64,000 nt of DNA from the NCBI GenBank assembly GCA_947259505.1, contig CAMYLT010000007.1:1-64000 (forward strand). Reading direction: 5' to 3'. Under the pieces are notes generated by a model. It searched no databases. It had not been told where the DNA came from and saw only the letters and a list, made by a program, of their open reading frames with translations. A program made the translations under genes and the position numbers. The DNA comes from an uncultured Porticoccus sp. GTDB taxonomy: Bacteria; Pseudomonadota; Gammaproteobacteria; Pseudomonadales; Porticoccaceae. Shown here piece by piece: positions 35,850-45,272 of the stretch. Numbering within the stretch: position 1 is the stretch's first letter; every line of letters starts with the position of its first letter.

Positions 35850-37964
35850 TCAGTGGCGCTGCCAGCGGTGGTATTTTTCCACCCACCCCAGAATTCGTTG
35901 CGGGGTGTGGGCTCGCTGCCAATTACCCGCGGCGTATTTGTTCGCCTCGCTGAGGGTAGGGTAGCTATGGATGGTGCCGAGTATTTTCTTCAGACCAATT
36001 CCCTGCTTCATCGCCAACACCAATTCAGCGATCAGTTCTCCGGCATGACTACCCACTACCGAGGCGCCGAGGATGCGATCCTTGCCCGGTACGGTAAGCA
36101 CTTTAACAAAACCGCGGGCACTGTTGTCTGCAAGGGCGCGATCCAGATCATCTAGACCATAACGGGTCACTTCAAATTCAATTCTCTGGGTCCTGGCTTC
36201 TGTTTCTGTCAAACCTACCTGTGCCACTTCAGGATCGGTAAACGTTACCCGCGGAATCACCCGGTAATCCACTTTGAATTTGCGAAAACGCCCAAACAAC
36301 GCATTTACCGATGCGTACCAGGCCTGGTGAGCTGCCGTGTGGGTAAACTGATAGGGTCCGGCCACATCGCCGCAGGCAAAGATATTGGGAATGCGTGTGC
36401 GCAGATACTCATCCACTGTCACTGTGCCATTGGTATTCAGTTCGATACCCAGTGATTCAAGCCCCAAACCCTCTGTGCGAGCCTTTCGTCCCAAGGCGAT
36501 CAAAACTCGGTCAAACGTAATTTCCTGTGTGTCCTGGTCCGATGCAACCAGCGCGATCTGGGCTGTTCCGCGTGTCACCATTTCCTTTACCCGGTACCCG
36601 AGCAACAATTCAATACCATCTTCCTGAAAACTCTCCATTACTGCTCTAGAAACATCCTCGTCTTCCTTTGGCAGCAATCGCGGCCCGACCAGGGTCACCT
36701 GTGACCCAAGGCACTGAAAGGCCTGCGCCAACTCACAACCTATTGGACCGCCGCCTATCACCAGCAAACGTTTGGGCAGCACATCAAGTTCCCAGATATT
36801 CTCGGAGGTCAGATAGTCCAGTTGCTCTAGCCCAGGAATAGGTGGCACGAATGGACTGGCGCCAGTAGCGATAATGATATTTCGCGTGGTGATGACAGAA
36901 CCGTTAACGGTGAGTTCCCAAGGCGACTTGATAACGGCTTCGCCCTGAACACAATCCACGCCCAATGCTGAATAGCGCGCCACCGAGTCGTGGGGTTCTA
37001 CCTGCCGTATCACCTTTTTGACCCGACCCATTACCCTGTCGAAGTCCACCGAGGGTGCCGACACATCGATACCCAACTCGGCTGCGCGGTTAATTTCTTT
37101 TACAGCCCGTGCAGCTCGGATCAAAGACTTACTGGGCACACAGCCTGTGTTGAGGCAGTCACCCCCCATCCGGTGCTTCTCCACCAATGTCACTTTTGAC
37201 TTCATAGCAGCCGAGATGTAAGCGCTCACCAACCCCGCGCTTCCCGCACCAATTACTACCAGATTCCGGTCAAAAGATGATGGGCAGGCATAATCACGAT
37301 AAATACGGCGGCGTTTGATAGCATCCAGCACGCCTCTGGCTAAATAGGGAAAAATGGCCAATAACAGAAATGAGATCCATAGACCCGGCGTCAGGAGTCC
37401 TGCCGCAGAAAATTCTTCCAGTGAACCGATCTCGGCACCCGCATTCACATAGACCATCGTACCTGCCAGCATGCCTAGCTGACTCACCCAATAGAACCGG
37501 AAAGCCGATATGGGCATCAAGCCCATCACCAGATTAATCACCCAAAACGGGATTGCAGGAATCAGGCGCATCGAAAACAGATAGAAGGACCCATCACGTT
37601 CAATGCCCCGATTGACCGTGACAAGATAACGGCTGAATCGCGCCTGCACCCAATCTCGCAGCAGCAGGCGCGAGACCATAAATGCCAGTGTGGCACCCAA
37701 TGAGCTGGCAAAGGAAACCAATACCACCCCGGTCCAGAGTCCGAAAATCATGCCAGCTATTACCGTCAGCAGCGCCGCACCCGGCAGAGAAAAGCCGGTG
37801 GCCACCACGTACACCAGAAAATACACCCCCGCAGTGAGTAGAGGTTTTTGTTGATAAAGGGACTGGTAAAAACCAGGGTGCAGATATTGGTCGCCATCGA
37901 AAAAGAGGTAGGCTCCGACAACCAGGGCTATAACTATCAGGGTGGCTATTTTTTTGATGGGCAT
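35850..37964 (-). CDS. Fused VTT (TVP38/DedA-like) membrane domain and mercuric-reductase-like flavoprotein
   Basis: 704 residues. The N-terminal part (about 1-225) has six hydrophobic segments and a VTT core with FSLPGAALLTVIAGMIFG and SMRLIPAIPFWVINLVMG. From about residue 235 a class I pyridine nucleotide-disulfide oxidoreductase begins: VVIGAGSAGLVSAYISA, redox-active GGDCLNTGCVPSKSL, NAD-binding VIGGGPIGCELAQAF, FACGDVAGPYQFTHTA, and a dimerisation domain with HSYPTLSEANKYAAG. Such fusions are known in gammaproteobacteria but their substrate is not established. Upstream of the ArsM-like gene on the same strand. Confidence 0.88.
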   Translation of the reverse strand: MPIKKIATLIVIALVVGAYLFFDGDQYLHPGFYQSLYQQKPLLTAGVYFLVYVVATGFSLPGAALLTVIAGMIFGLWTGVVLVSFASSLGATLAFMVSRLLLRDWVQARFSRYLVTVNRGIERDGSFYLFSMRLIPAIPFWVINLVMGLMPISAFRFYWVSQLGMLAGTMVYVNAGAEIGSLEEFSAAGLLTPGLWISFLLLAIFPYLARGVLDAIKRRRIYRDYACPSSFDRNLVVIGAGSAGLVSAYISAAMKSKVTLVEKHRMGGDCLNTGCVPSKSLIRAARAVKEINRAAELGIDVSAPSVDFDRVMGRVKKVIRQVEPHDSVARYSALGVDCVQGEAVIKSPWELTVNGSVITTRNIIIATGASPFVPPIPGLEQLDYLTSENIWELDVLPKRLLVIGGGPIGCELAQAFQCLGSQVTLVGPRLLPKEDEDVSRAVMESFQEDGIELLLGYRVKEMVTRGTAQIALVASDQDTQEITFDRVLIALGRKARTEGLGLESLGIELNTNGTVTVDEYLRTRIPNIFACGDVAGPYQFTHTAAHQAWYASVNALFGRFRKFKVDYRVIPRVTFTDPEVAQVGLTETEARTQRIEFEVTRYGLDDLDRALADNSARGFVKVLTVPGKDRILGASVVGSHAGELIAELVLAMKQGIGLKKILGTIHSYPTLSEANKYAAGNWQRAHTPQRILGWVEKYHRWQRH

Positions 37965-38055
37965 CCGTATTCCTGAGCAGTATGACTGACTTAGCAGCTT
38001 TAGAGGGGTTAATCCCGTTTCGGTTCAGTTAGGACGCCATCGCAGGCGTGGGCAG

Positions 38056-38089
38056 CTGTCATATAACTGACCAATAAACGACATATTTT
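38056..38089 (+). promoter_or_regulatory. Pho box and promoter upstream of ppk1
   Basis: CTGTCAT (38056-38062), 4-nt spacer ATAA, CTGACCA (38067-38073): two 7-bp direct repeats 11 bp apart as in PhoB sites; the first half is exact and the second is 5 of 7. A -10-like TATTTT (38084-38089) begins 11 nt after the box, the usual spacing for PhoB-activated promoters. Confidence 0.65.
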
Positions 38090-38126
38090 CTTTAGAGAAT
38101 ATTAATATCTCGCCTAGGTGCTGCCC

Positions 38127-40250
38127 ATGAACAACATGCCTGAACCACCGGACCAACCTGTACAGGAATTTTATGTGAGCAGGGAAAAGCTGGACATCAC
38201 CAGCGCCCCGTACTTCATCAATCGCCATATGAGCCTGATGCAGTTCAACCTGAGGGTGCTGGAACAGGCGCTGAATGAGGATTATCCCCTACTGGAACGC
38301 TTCCAGTTCTTGATGATTTTCAACAGTAACATGGATGAATTTTTTGAAATTCGCCTAGCGGGCCTGAAACGCCAAATCAGTTTTTCCCGCGAGACGGTCA
38401 ACGTCGATGGCATGCGCCCAAAGGATGTACTGGATAGGCTCAGCGAACAGTGCAAAGCCGCCACCAGCAAACAGTACCAAATCCTCAACGACATACTGCT
38501 TCCAGCTCTGGAGCAGCAGAAAATCAGGGTACTTAATCGCCAGAGCTGGAGTGCCGACATGGCTCTCTGGGCTGAAGATTATTTTCGCCACCAAGTGATG
38601 CCCGTCATCAGCCCCATTGGCCTCGACCCGGCGCACCCCTTCCCGCGGCTGGTCAATAAAAGCCTCAACTTTATTGTCTCACTGGAAGGCAAAGATGCCT
38701 TCGGCCGCGACAGCGGCATGGCCATTGTGCCGGCGCCCCGCTCCCTACCGAGACTAGTACGCGTCCCGGACGAACTTTGTGAGGACGGTGATAACTTTGT
38801 CCTGTTGTCCTCGTTGATCCATGCCCACATCGACGACCTGTTCAACGGCATGACTGCCACCGGGTGCTATCAATTCCGCATCACCCGGGACGCCGATCTG
38901 GATCTTAATGCGGCAGAGGTAGAAGACATTGCCCGAGCTCTGCGCGGAGAACTCCATTCCCGCCGCTTTGGCAGCGCCGTGCGGCTGGAAGTGGACAAAT
39001 ACTGTCCCGATGACCTGGTCAGCTTTCTACTGGAGCAGTACAAACTCAGCGAAAGCGAGCTCTATCTGGTAGATGGTCCGGTCAACCTGGGGAGAATGAT
39101 GCAACTTCAGCAGATGGTGAGCCGCAGCGATCTGTTATTCCCGACTTTTATTCCCTCCATTCCGAAGTCCCTGCGAGATCCGGATACCAATATCCTTGAT
39201 GCAGTGAGGAAAGAAGACATCCTGCTCTATCACCCCTTTCAGTCCTTCACCCCGATCATTGACCTGCTGCGCCAGGCGGCCAGAGACCCCTCCCTGCTGT
39301 CCATCAAGATGACACTGTACCGCACGGGATCGTCTTCACAGGTTGTGGATGCCCTGGTGGAAGCCGCACGGGCCGGTAAAGAGGTGACCGTGGTGATCGA
39401 ACTGCGTGCGCGCTTTGACGAGGAAGAAAATCTGCAATTGGCTACCCATTTACAAGAAGCAGGCGCCGTGGTGACTTACGGTGTGGTGGGTTACAAAACA
39501 CACGCCAAAGCACTGCTGATGGTTCGCCGCGAAGGCAACCAGTTGACCCGCTATGTACACTTGGGCACCGGCAATTATCACGCGGGTAATGCTCGTCTCT
39601 ACACCGATTACAGCCTGCTCAGCGCCGATCCGGACCTATGCAGCGATGTACACAAAATATTTCAACAGCTCACTGGCATGGGCAAGGCCGAACGCATCAA
39701 AACCCTGTTCAGCGCACCTTTTACCCTGAAAAAAAATCTGTTGCGCTTGATTGAAGCCGAAGCCGAAGCCGCACGACAGGGCAAGGACGCGCATATCATC
39801 ATCAAGGCCAATGCACTCACCGAGCCAAAAATCATTTCCTCACTGTACGAAGCCAGTAATGCGGGGGTAAAAATAGACCTGATTATTCGCGGTATGTGTT
39901 GCCTGCGCCCTGGCATCGAAGGGGTATCCAGCAATATCCGGGTGCGCTCCATCATCGGCCGCTTTCTCGAACACTCCCGCGTGTACTACTTTCACAACGC
40001 CACACCCCGGATTTTTTGCTCCAGCGCAGACGCCATGGAACGAAACCTGATGCACCGGGTAGAAATCTGTTTCCCGGTGCTCAACGCTCGTCTGCAAGCG
40101 AGAATTCGCAGTGATTTGCAGAGTTATTTACAAGATAACTGCCAAAGTTGGGAATTGCAGTCTGACGGCAGTTACCTGCTGAACAACCCTGAAAAGGGAG
40201 AACCACGGTATTCAGCACAGCTGGAACTGTTACATAACCTTACTGCCTGA
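38127..40250 (+). CDS. ppk1: Polyphosphate kinase 1
   Basis: 707 residues from the ATG at 38127, preceded by TAGGTG; a GTG at 38118 is possible but has no ribosome site. Reversibly transfers the ATP gamma-phosphate to polyphosphate. N-terminal NRHMSLMQFNLRVLEQA, phosphate-binding core LSIKMTLYRTGSSSQVVDAL, and autophosphorylated His459 in GYKTHAKALLMVRR; the second phospholipase-D-like motif is HSRVYYFHN. Convergent with ppx at 10 bp, as in Pseudomonas, and preceded by a Pho box. Confidence 0.96.
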   Translation: MNNMPEPPDQPVQEFYVSREKLDITSAPYFINRHMSLMQFNLRVLEQALNEDYPLLERFQFLMIFNSNMDEFFEIRLAGLKRQISFSRETVNVDGMRPKDVLDRLSEQCKAATSKQYQILNDILLPALEQQKIRVLNRQSWSADMALWAEDYFRHQVMPVISPIGLDPAHPFPRLVNKSLNFIVSLEGKDAFGRDSGMAIVPAPRSLPRLVRVPDELCEDGDNFVLLSSLIHAHIDDLFNGMTATGCYQFRITRDADLDLNAAEVEDIARALRGELHSRRFGSAVRLEVDKYCPDDLVSFLLEQYKLSESELYLVDGPVNLGRMMQLQQMVSRSDLLFPTFIPSIPKSLRDPDTNILDAVRKEDILLYHPFQSFTPIIDLLRQAARDPSLLSIKMTLYRTGSSSQVVDALVEAARAGKEVTVVIELRARFDEEENLQLATHLQEAGAVVTYGVVGYKTHAKALLMVRREGNQLTRYVHLGTGNYHAGNARLYTDYSLLSADPDLCSDVHKIFQQLTGMGKAERIKTLFSAPFTLKKNLLRLIEAEAEAARQGKDAHIIIKANALTEPKIISSLYEASNAGVKIDLIIRGMCCLRPGIEGVSSNIRVRSIIGRFLEHSRVYYFHNATPRIFCSSADAMERNLMHRVEICFPVLNARLQARIRSDLQSYLQDNCQSWELQSDGSYLLNNPEKGEPRYSAQLELLHNLTA

Positions 40251-40260
40251 CGGGTAGCCA

Positions 40261-41766
40261 CTACGCGCCGTGCAACCACAATTTGAAACCAATTTTTTTC
40301 AGAACCCGCTGTTCCGCCTTTAGTGCCTCACTGGTCAACGGGTGACGGGCTAACCAACCGGTATCAAAATGCAATGCAACGTCGTTACCGGACACCTGCG
40401 TTGAAAACAATGGCTCGCCCTCCACCGGCGTCACATATTTAAACAATGCTGCGAGGCGCATTAAGGCACATAGCCGCTGCAGATGACTGGTCTGCTGCTC
40501 ATCCAGACCCGCAAAATCTTCTATCGGGAAGCGCTGCCGATGACTCCGCACCAACAAGCCCAGCGCCGTTTGCATCTGCTTGCTGAAACCCGGCAGGTCC
40601 GAGTGTTCAATCAGATACTGGCCGTGCTTGTGAAACTGGGTATGCGCAATGCTCAAACCCACTTCGTGCAGGCGTGCAGCCCAGCGCACCAGATTCCGGT
40701 CCACCTCGCTCAACTGCCAGTTGACTGCGGCCGCATCAAACAGCAGCATCGCCATCGCCTCTACCTGATCGGCGTTCTGCTGATCGACCTCCGCACGGCG
40801 CATCAAGGCTGAAACTGTCCGCTCGCGAACGTCCTCGTGCTCCAGCCGACCCATCATTTCGTAGACCACACCCTCGCGCAGGGCTCCCGGCGAGGTATGC
40901 AGATGTTTGATGCCCAACGCATCAAAAACACCACTGATAATGGCCACACCCGGTACGATGACGCCCCGGCGACGCTCACTGAGGCCCGGCAGATCCGTCA
41001 ACTCATCAATGTGTTTGTGGGACAGCAATAACTTGCGAAGCAAGGTGAGGTTATCCGAATTGATACCTTCATCAGCCCAACCCTGCTGGGTAACAATCAG
41101 CTCGGCGCTACGCATGGTGCCCGAAGAGCCGACGACATTGTCCCAACCGTGGTGCGTGTAGGCTTTGCGGATGCGGAGCACTTCTTGATAAGCAGCTTGA
41201 TATGCCTTGGCAAAACGCTTGGCGGAAATTTTCCCCTGTGGGAAAAAACGGTCCCGGTAGGTGACACAACCCATGTGCAAGCTTTCCCGCAACCTTGATT
41301 CAAACCGCTGGCCGATAACAAATTCCGTACTGCCGCCACCAATATCCACCACCAATCGGGCATCATCGTCATCGGCAAGTGTATGGGCCACGCCTAAATA
41401 AATGAGACGCGCCTCCTCGCGGCCGGGGATCACTTCCACAGGGCAACCCATCAGTGCTTCCGCCGGCCTGATAAACAAGGCGGCGTTTTTAGCCGCACGG
41501 AGAGCATTGGTGCCCACTATCCTGATCTGATCAGGATTCAATTTATCGATGACTTGGCGAAACCGCGCCAGGCAGGCGAGGCCTCGCGCAATAGCATCCT
41601 GTGTGAGACGGTTCGACTTCATCTCCGCTGCCAGCTGGACACGCTCACCAAAGCGTTCAACAGGCCGCATCTCCCCGTGGTTAACCCTTGCCACAATCAT
41701 GTGAAAGCTGTTGGAGCCGAGGTCGATGGCTACCAGCGTCTGGTCTTGTTCCGCAATGTTATTCAA
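40261..41766 (-). CDS. ppx: Exopolyphosphatase (Ppx/GppA family)
   Basis: 501 residues. Actin-like ATPase-fold domain with phosphate motifs VAIDLGSNSFHMIVARV and VVDIGGGSTEFVIGQ, catalytic-site Glu region in IPGREEARLIYLGVA, and a C-terminal helical HD-like domain (RWAARLHEVGLSIAH). It releases phosphate from polyphosphate ends or cleaves pppGpp. Length fits Ppx. Divergent from trxA. Confidence 0.95.
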   Translation of the reverse strand: MNNIAEQDQTLVAIDLGSNSFHMIVARVNHGEMRPVERFGERVQLAAEMKSNRLTQDAIARGLACLARFRQVIDKLNPDQIRIVGTNALRAAKNAALFIRPAEALMGCPVEVIPGREEARLIYLGVAHTLADDDDARLVVDIGGGSTEFVIGQRFESRLRESLHMGCVTYRDRFFPQGKISAKRFAKAYQAAYQEVLRIRKAYTHHGWDNVVGSSGTMRSAELIVTQQGWADEGINSDNLTLLRKLLLSHKHIDELTDLPGLSERRRGVIVPGVAIISGVFDALGIKHLHTSPGALREGVVYEMMGRLEHEDVRERTVSALMRRAEVDQQNADQVEAMAMLLFDAAAVNWQLSEVDRNLVRWAARLHEVGLSIAHTQFHKHGQYLIEHSDLPGFSKQMQTALGLLVRSHRQRFPIEDFAGLDEQQTSHLQRLCALMRLAALFKYVTPVEGEPLFSTQVSGNDVALHFDTGWLARHPLTSEALKAEQRVLKKIGFKLWLHGA

Positions 41767-41812
41767 CAGCCTGTTTCCTTGACGTGGTTGTGGTGGCGGT
41801 GGGAAGAGGTAT

Positions 41813-41842
41813 TTGTTACTCGCTGGGCACGGGTGTTATGAT
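41813..41842 (+). promoter_or_regulatory. Probable sigma-70 promoter of trxA
   Basis: TTGTTA (41813-41818), 18-nt spacer, TATGAT (41837-41842), about 54 nt before the trxA ATG. Confidence 0.5.
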
Positions 41843-41895
41843 TCAGCGTAATTCTACCCCCTTACCATTCAATAGACATTAATCTGGAGAACCCC

Positions 41896-42222
41896 ATGAG
41901 CGACAACATCGTTCACATTACCGATGCTGGCTTTGCCGGTGAGGTACTGGACGCCGAACTGCCGGTACTAGTCGATTTCTGGGCAGCCTGGTGCGGCCCC
42001 TGTAAAATGATTGCCCCGATTCTGGATGAGCTGGCAGTCGAATATGCCGGTAAAGTGAAGATCTGCAAAATGGACGTGGATTCCAACGCAGAAACACCCG
42101 CTAAATTCAATGTCCGCGGCATCCCCACACTGATCCTGTTTAAGGACGGCAATATCGAAGCTACCAAAGTTGGCGCCCTGTCGAAAACCCAACTGGTTGA
42201 ATTCATCGACGCCAGCCTTTAA
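41896..42222 (+). CDS. trxA: Thioredoxin 1
   Basis: 108 residues with the active site WCGPC in [21 protein letters not shown] and the cis-proline segment [13 protein letters not shown]. Cytoplasmic dithiol reductant for ribonucleotide reductase, peroxiredoxins and others. CTGGAG lies upstream of the ATG. Followed by rho, the order found in E. coli and Pseudomonas. Confidence 0.97.
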   Translation: MSDNIVHITDAGFAGEVLDAELPVLVDFWAAWCGPCKMIAPILDELAVEYAGKVKICKMDVDSNAETPAKFNVRGIPTLILFKDGNIEATKVGALSKTQLVEFIDASL

Positions 42223-42230
42223 AAACCGCT

Positions 42231-42254
42231 GCGGTGGCGCTCAGGGGCCACCGC
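42231..42254 (+). terminator. Stem-loop after trxA
   Basis: Perfect 8-bp stem GCGGTGGC/GCCACCGC with an 8-nt loop, 8 nt after the trxA stop. No T tract follows, so it may be an mRNA 3' end stabiliser or weak terminator rather than a full intrinsic terminator. Confidence 0.5.
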
Positions 42255-42262
42255 ACCAGTTA

Positions 42263-42321
42263 TTGCGCTTTAATCTTGCCGCGCCTATACTGCATCCAAA
42301 TCACGTCGATGTCCTTCGACG
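42263..42321 (+). promoter_or_regulatory. rho promoter and leader hairpin
   Basis: TTGCGC (42263-42268), 17-nt spacer, TATACT (42286-42291) give a start near 42298 and a leader of about 130 nt. A 6-bp hairpin CGTCGA/TCGACG (42304-42309 and 42316-42321) lies just inside it. E. coli rho also has a leader used for autoregulation. Confidence 0.55.
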
Positions 42322-42430
42322 ATTGCTAAGAACTAACACACAATTCGATAAGCCCTTCCAGGACACCTGCTCAATTTCTCGACCGGCTGTCAGCCTGTCT
42401 CAATTCCAAAAAATTACTATGTCTGTACTT

Positions 42431-43690
42431 ATGAACTTAACTGAACTTAAAACCAAACCAATCGATGAGCTTCTGCAAATCGCCGAAGAAATTGGCCTCG
42501 ATAATCTCGCCCGCTCCCGCAAACAGGATGTCATTTTCAGCATTCTCAAACGCCACGCCAAAAGTGGTGAGGACATCTACGGCGATGGAGTACTGGAGAT
42601 TCTGCCCGACGGGTTTGGCTTCCTGCGTTCAGCTGACAGCTCCTACCTGGCTGGCCCCGATGACATTTATGTCTCTCCCAGCCAAATTCGCCGCTTTAAC
42701 CTGCGAACCGGCGACAGCATTTCCGGCAAGATCCGCCCCCCCAAAGAAGGCGAACGCTATTTCGCCATGCTCAAGCTGGACGAGATCAATTTCGAAAAAC
42801 CGGAAAATGCCCGCAACAAAATTCTGTTTGAAAACCTGACGCCACTGTTTCCAGATGAGCGCCTGGTACTGGAAACAGGCAACGGCTCCACAGAAGACAT
42901 CACTGGACGCATCATTGACCTGATATCCCCCATCGGCAAAGGACAGCGTGGTTTGATCGTGGCACCGCCGAAAGCCGGTAAAACCATTCTCATGCAACAC
43001 ACCGCTCAATCCATCATTCGCAACAACCCTGAGTGCTACATCATCGTGTTATTGATTGATGAGCGCCCGGAGGAAGTGACCGAGATGCAGCGTTCAGTTC
43101 GCGGTGAAGTGATCGCCTCTACATTCGATGAGCCACCGGCCCGACATGTACAAGTTGCCGACATGGTAATTGAAAAAGCCAAACGTCTGGTTGAGCACAA
43201 AAAGGACGTGGTGATTCTGCTTGATTCCATCACCCGTTTGGCCCGCGCATACAACACGGTACAGCCCTCTTCCGGTAAGGTGCTGACCGGTGGTGTCGAT
43301 GCACATGCTCTGGAGCGTCCCAAACGCTTTTTTGGTGCCGCTCGTAATATTGAGCAGGGTGGCAGCCTGACTATTATCGCCACAGCGCTGGTGGAAACCG
43401 GTTCCAAAATGGACGAAGTCATCTACGAGGAGTTCAAAGGTACCGGCAACATGGAACTCCACCTGGATCGCAAGGTGGCAGAGAAGCGGGTCTACCCGGC
43501 TATCAATATCCGTCGGTCTGGTACTCGCAGAGAAGAATTGCTGATGGGCGAAGAAGAGCTGCAACGTGCCTGGATTCTGCGCAAGTTGCTGCACAGCATG
43601 GAAGACGCCGACGCCACTGAGTTCTTGATCGACAAGCTGAAGGATTCTAAAACTAATGATGAATTCTTTCTGTCGATGAAGCGTAAATAA
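42431..43690 (+). CDS. rho: Transcription termination factor Rho
   Basis: 419 residues from the ATG at 42431 ([15 protein letters not shown]), exactly the E. coli length; an ATG four codons upstream is also in frame. RNA-binding cold-shock domain (about 48-125, [17 protein letters not shown]), Walker [11 protein letters not shown], Walker [19 protein letters not shown]-loop and R-loop [23 protein letters not shown]-dependent hexameric helicase. Followed by a strong intrinsic terminator. Confidence 0.97.
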   Translation: MNLTELKTKPIDELLQIAEEIGLDNLARSRKQDVIFSILKRHAKSGEDIYGDGVLEILPDGFGFLRSADSSYLAGPDDIYVSPSQIRRFNLRTGDSISGKIRPPKEGERYFAMLKLDEINFEKPENARNKILFENLTPLFPDERLVLETGNGSTEDITGRIIDLISPIGKGQRGLIVAPPKAGKTILMQHTAQSIIRNNPECYIIVLLIDERPEEVTEMQRSVRGEVIASTFDEPPARHVQVADMVIEKAKRLVEHKKDVVILLDSITRLARAYNTVQPSSGKVLTGGVDAHALERPKRFFGAARNIEQGGSLTIIATALVETGSKMDEVIYEEFKGTGNMELHLDRKVAEKRVYPAINIRRSGTRREELLMGEEELQRAWILRKLLHSMEDADATEFLIDKLKDSKTNDEFFLSMKRK

Positions 43691-43705
43691 GCCTTTAATT
43701 CCAAC

Positions 43706-43734
43706 AAAAAGCCCGGCTTCTGCCGGGCTTTTTT
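43706..43734 (+). terminator. Rho-independent terminator after rho
   Basis: AAAAAGCCCGGC, loop TTCT, GCCGGGCTTTTTT. A tracts on the left make it usable in the opposite direction for the DUF2892-sqr operon. Confidence 0.9.
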
Positions 43735-43755
43735 AATTCCTAAAGAAAACTCTTT

Positions 43756-43959
43756 TTACTTAAAGGCACAACCACTCTGCACCCCCAGTTTTTTTAGCAA
43801 CATGGCCATCGGACAGAAGCCGGTGAAGGACGCCTGGAACATATTGGCTCCCACAAAGGCGGTAAACCACAGCCAGTAAACCGAATGAAGCTGGCTGAGC
43901 AGCAAACTACCCAAAATAAACAGTCCTGCAATAGTAAACACCAGTCGATCGACGTTCAT
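43756..43959 (-). CDS. DUF2892 (YgaP transmembrane-like) small membrane protein
   Basis: 67 residues with two hydrophobic helices (about 5-24 and 28-46) and the typical DUF2892 core [17 protein letters not shown]. Domains of this type are attached to rhodanese in YgaP and are frequent beside sulfide and persulfide genes. GGAG 8 nt before the ATG; 15 bp after the sqr stop, so the last gene of the bigR-sqr operon. Confidence 0.85.
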   Translation of the reverse strand: MNVDRLVFTIAGLFILGSLLLSQLHSVYWLWFTAFVGANMFQASFTGFCPMAMLLKKLGVQSGCAFK

Positions 43960-43974
43960 GGGTAAATCTCCCGC

Positions 43975-45246
43975 TTATTTCAGCTTTTCAATGCCTAGCA
44001 TCTTGAGAATAAACTTCTCGTGGATAGGGTCTGTATCACCCTTGCGCACTTTGCGCATAAAGTATTTTTCAAAACCAATTTTCGCCAAATGCACCCACTT
44101 ACCCTTTTTCGCCCAGGTAACATTGCGCGGTGGAATTTGCGGTAACGCGACAAATGCCATACCGGTATCACCCATATCTGCCAAGCAAATGGCGTTCCAG
44201 GTGGCCTCGGCTACCGGCTGCTCTCCTGCGATACAGGCCCGGATGTTTTTCACGGTGGCGGCTACCATGGATTCAATCATGTAGCCGGTTTTAGGCACAC
44301 CGGTGGGCACCGGGGTAGGTCTCTGCGGAGCGATCGCAACACAGACACCCACCGCATAGATATTTGGATAGGTCGGATTGCGCTGCTGGTCATCAACGAC
44401 CACAAATCCGCGCGGATTCACCAGCCCCTCTACCTCTCTGACGGCATCAATACCGGTAAACGCCGGTAAAATCATGGAGTATTTAAAGGGCAGTTCATGG
44501 CGCTTTTTCTCTTCGCCATTCTCATCGCACTCAGCTACCGTCATGGTGCCATTTTCAATTTTGATGATTTTGGCATTGGTGATCCAATTGATATGACGGT
44601 CGCGGAATTCGCTTTCCATCAGGCTCTTGGAGTCTCCCACTCCATCCAATCCCATGTGGCCCACATAGGGCTCTGAGGTGATATAAGTAATCGGAACTTT
44701 GTGGCGCAGCTTGCGTTTACGCAGATCTGCATCAACGATAAAGGAAAATTCGTAGGCCGGGCCAAAGCAAGATGCTGCCTGAGCAGCACCAATCACTACC
44801 GGACCGGGATCCTTAACGAATTCGTCCCATTTTTCTTTAGCCGATACCGCGTGATCCACATGGCAAACGGACTCGGTGTAACCATTGACCGGCCCCAAGC
44901 CCTCAATCTCATCAAAGGCCAGCCGTGGCCCGGTGGCAATAGCAAGATAATCGTAATCCACCATCGAACCGTCGTTCAGTTCAATCTGATTTTGTTGTGG
45001 ATGGACTTTTTTCACCCCCAGAGATGAAAAACCAATATTTTTACGCGTCAGACAGGGCTCGATCTCGATCACCACATCCTTGCGTTTTCGCCAATCCACC
45101 GCCACCCAAGGGTTAGATGGCACAAACTGAAATTCCGGCGAATCCGACACCACCAGAATATCGTTGTCCGCACTCAGCGCTTCCCGCAGTTCATAGGCCA
45201 GCGATACGCCACCGATGCCCGCACCCATTATCACGATTTTGGCCAT
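43975..45246 (-). CDS. sqr: Sulfide:quinone oxidoreductase
   Basis: 423 residues from the ATG at 45246, with GAGGGA 6-7 nt upstream. FAD-binding MGAGIGGVSLAYEL at the N-terminus. Cysteines at 128, 160 and 354 correspond to the three redox cysteines of bacterial SQR (128, 160 and 356 in the Acidithiobacillus enzyme); 128 and 160 have identical numbers. The amphipathic C-terminus (KIGFEKYFMRKVRKG) fits monotopic membrane binding. Expected to oxidise sulfide to sulfane sulfur and pass electrons to quinone. Cotranscribed with a BigR-like sensor. Confidence 0.9.
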   Translation of the reverse strand: MAKIVIMGAGIGGVSLAYELREALSADNDILVVSDSPEFQFVPSNPWVAVDWRKRKDVVIEIEPCLTRKNIGFSSLGVKKVHPQQNQIELNDGSMVDYDYLAIATGPRLAFDEIEGLGPVNGYTESVCHVDHAVSAKEKWDEFVKDPGPVVIGAAQAASCFGPAYEFSFIVDADLRKRKLRHKVPITYITSEPYVGHMGLDGVGDSKSLMESEFRDRHINWITNAKIIKIENGTMTVAECDENGEEKKRHELPFKYSMILPAFTGIDAVREVEGLVNPRGFVVVDDQQRNPTYPNIYAVGVCVAIAPQRPTPVPTGVPKTGYMIESMVAATVKNIRACIAGEQPVAEATWNAICLADMGDTGMAFVALPQIPPRNVTWAKKGKWVHLAKIGFEKYFMRKVRKGDTDPIHEKFILKMLGIEKLK

Positions 45247-45272
45247 GAGATATCCCTCTGTATCTGTTATAG

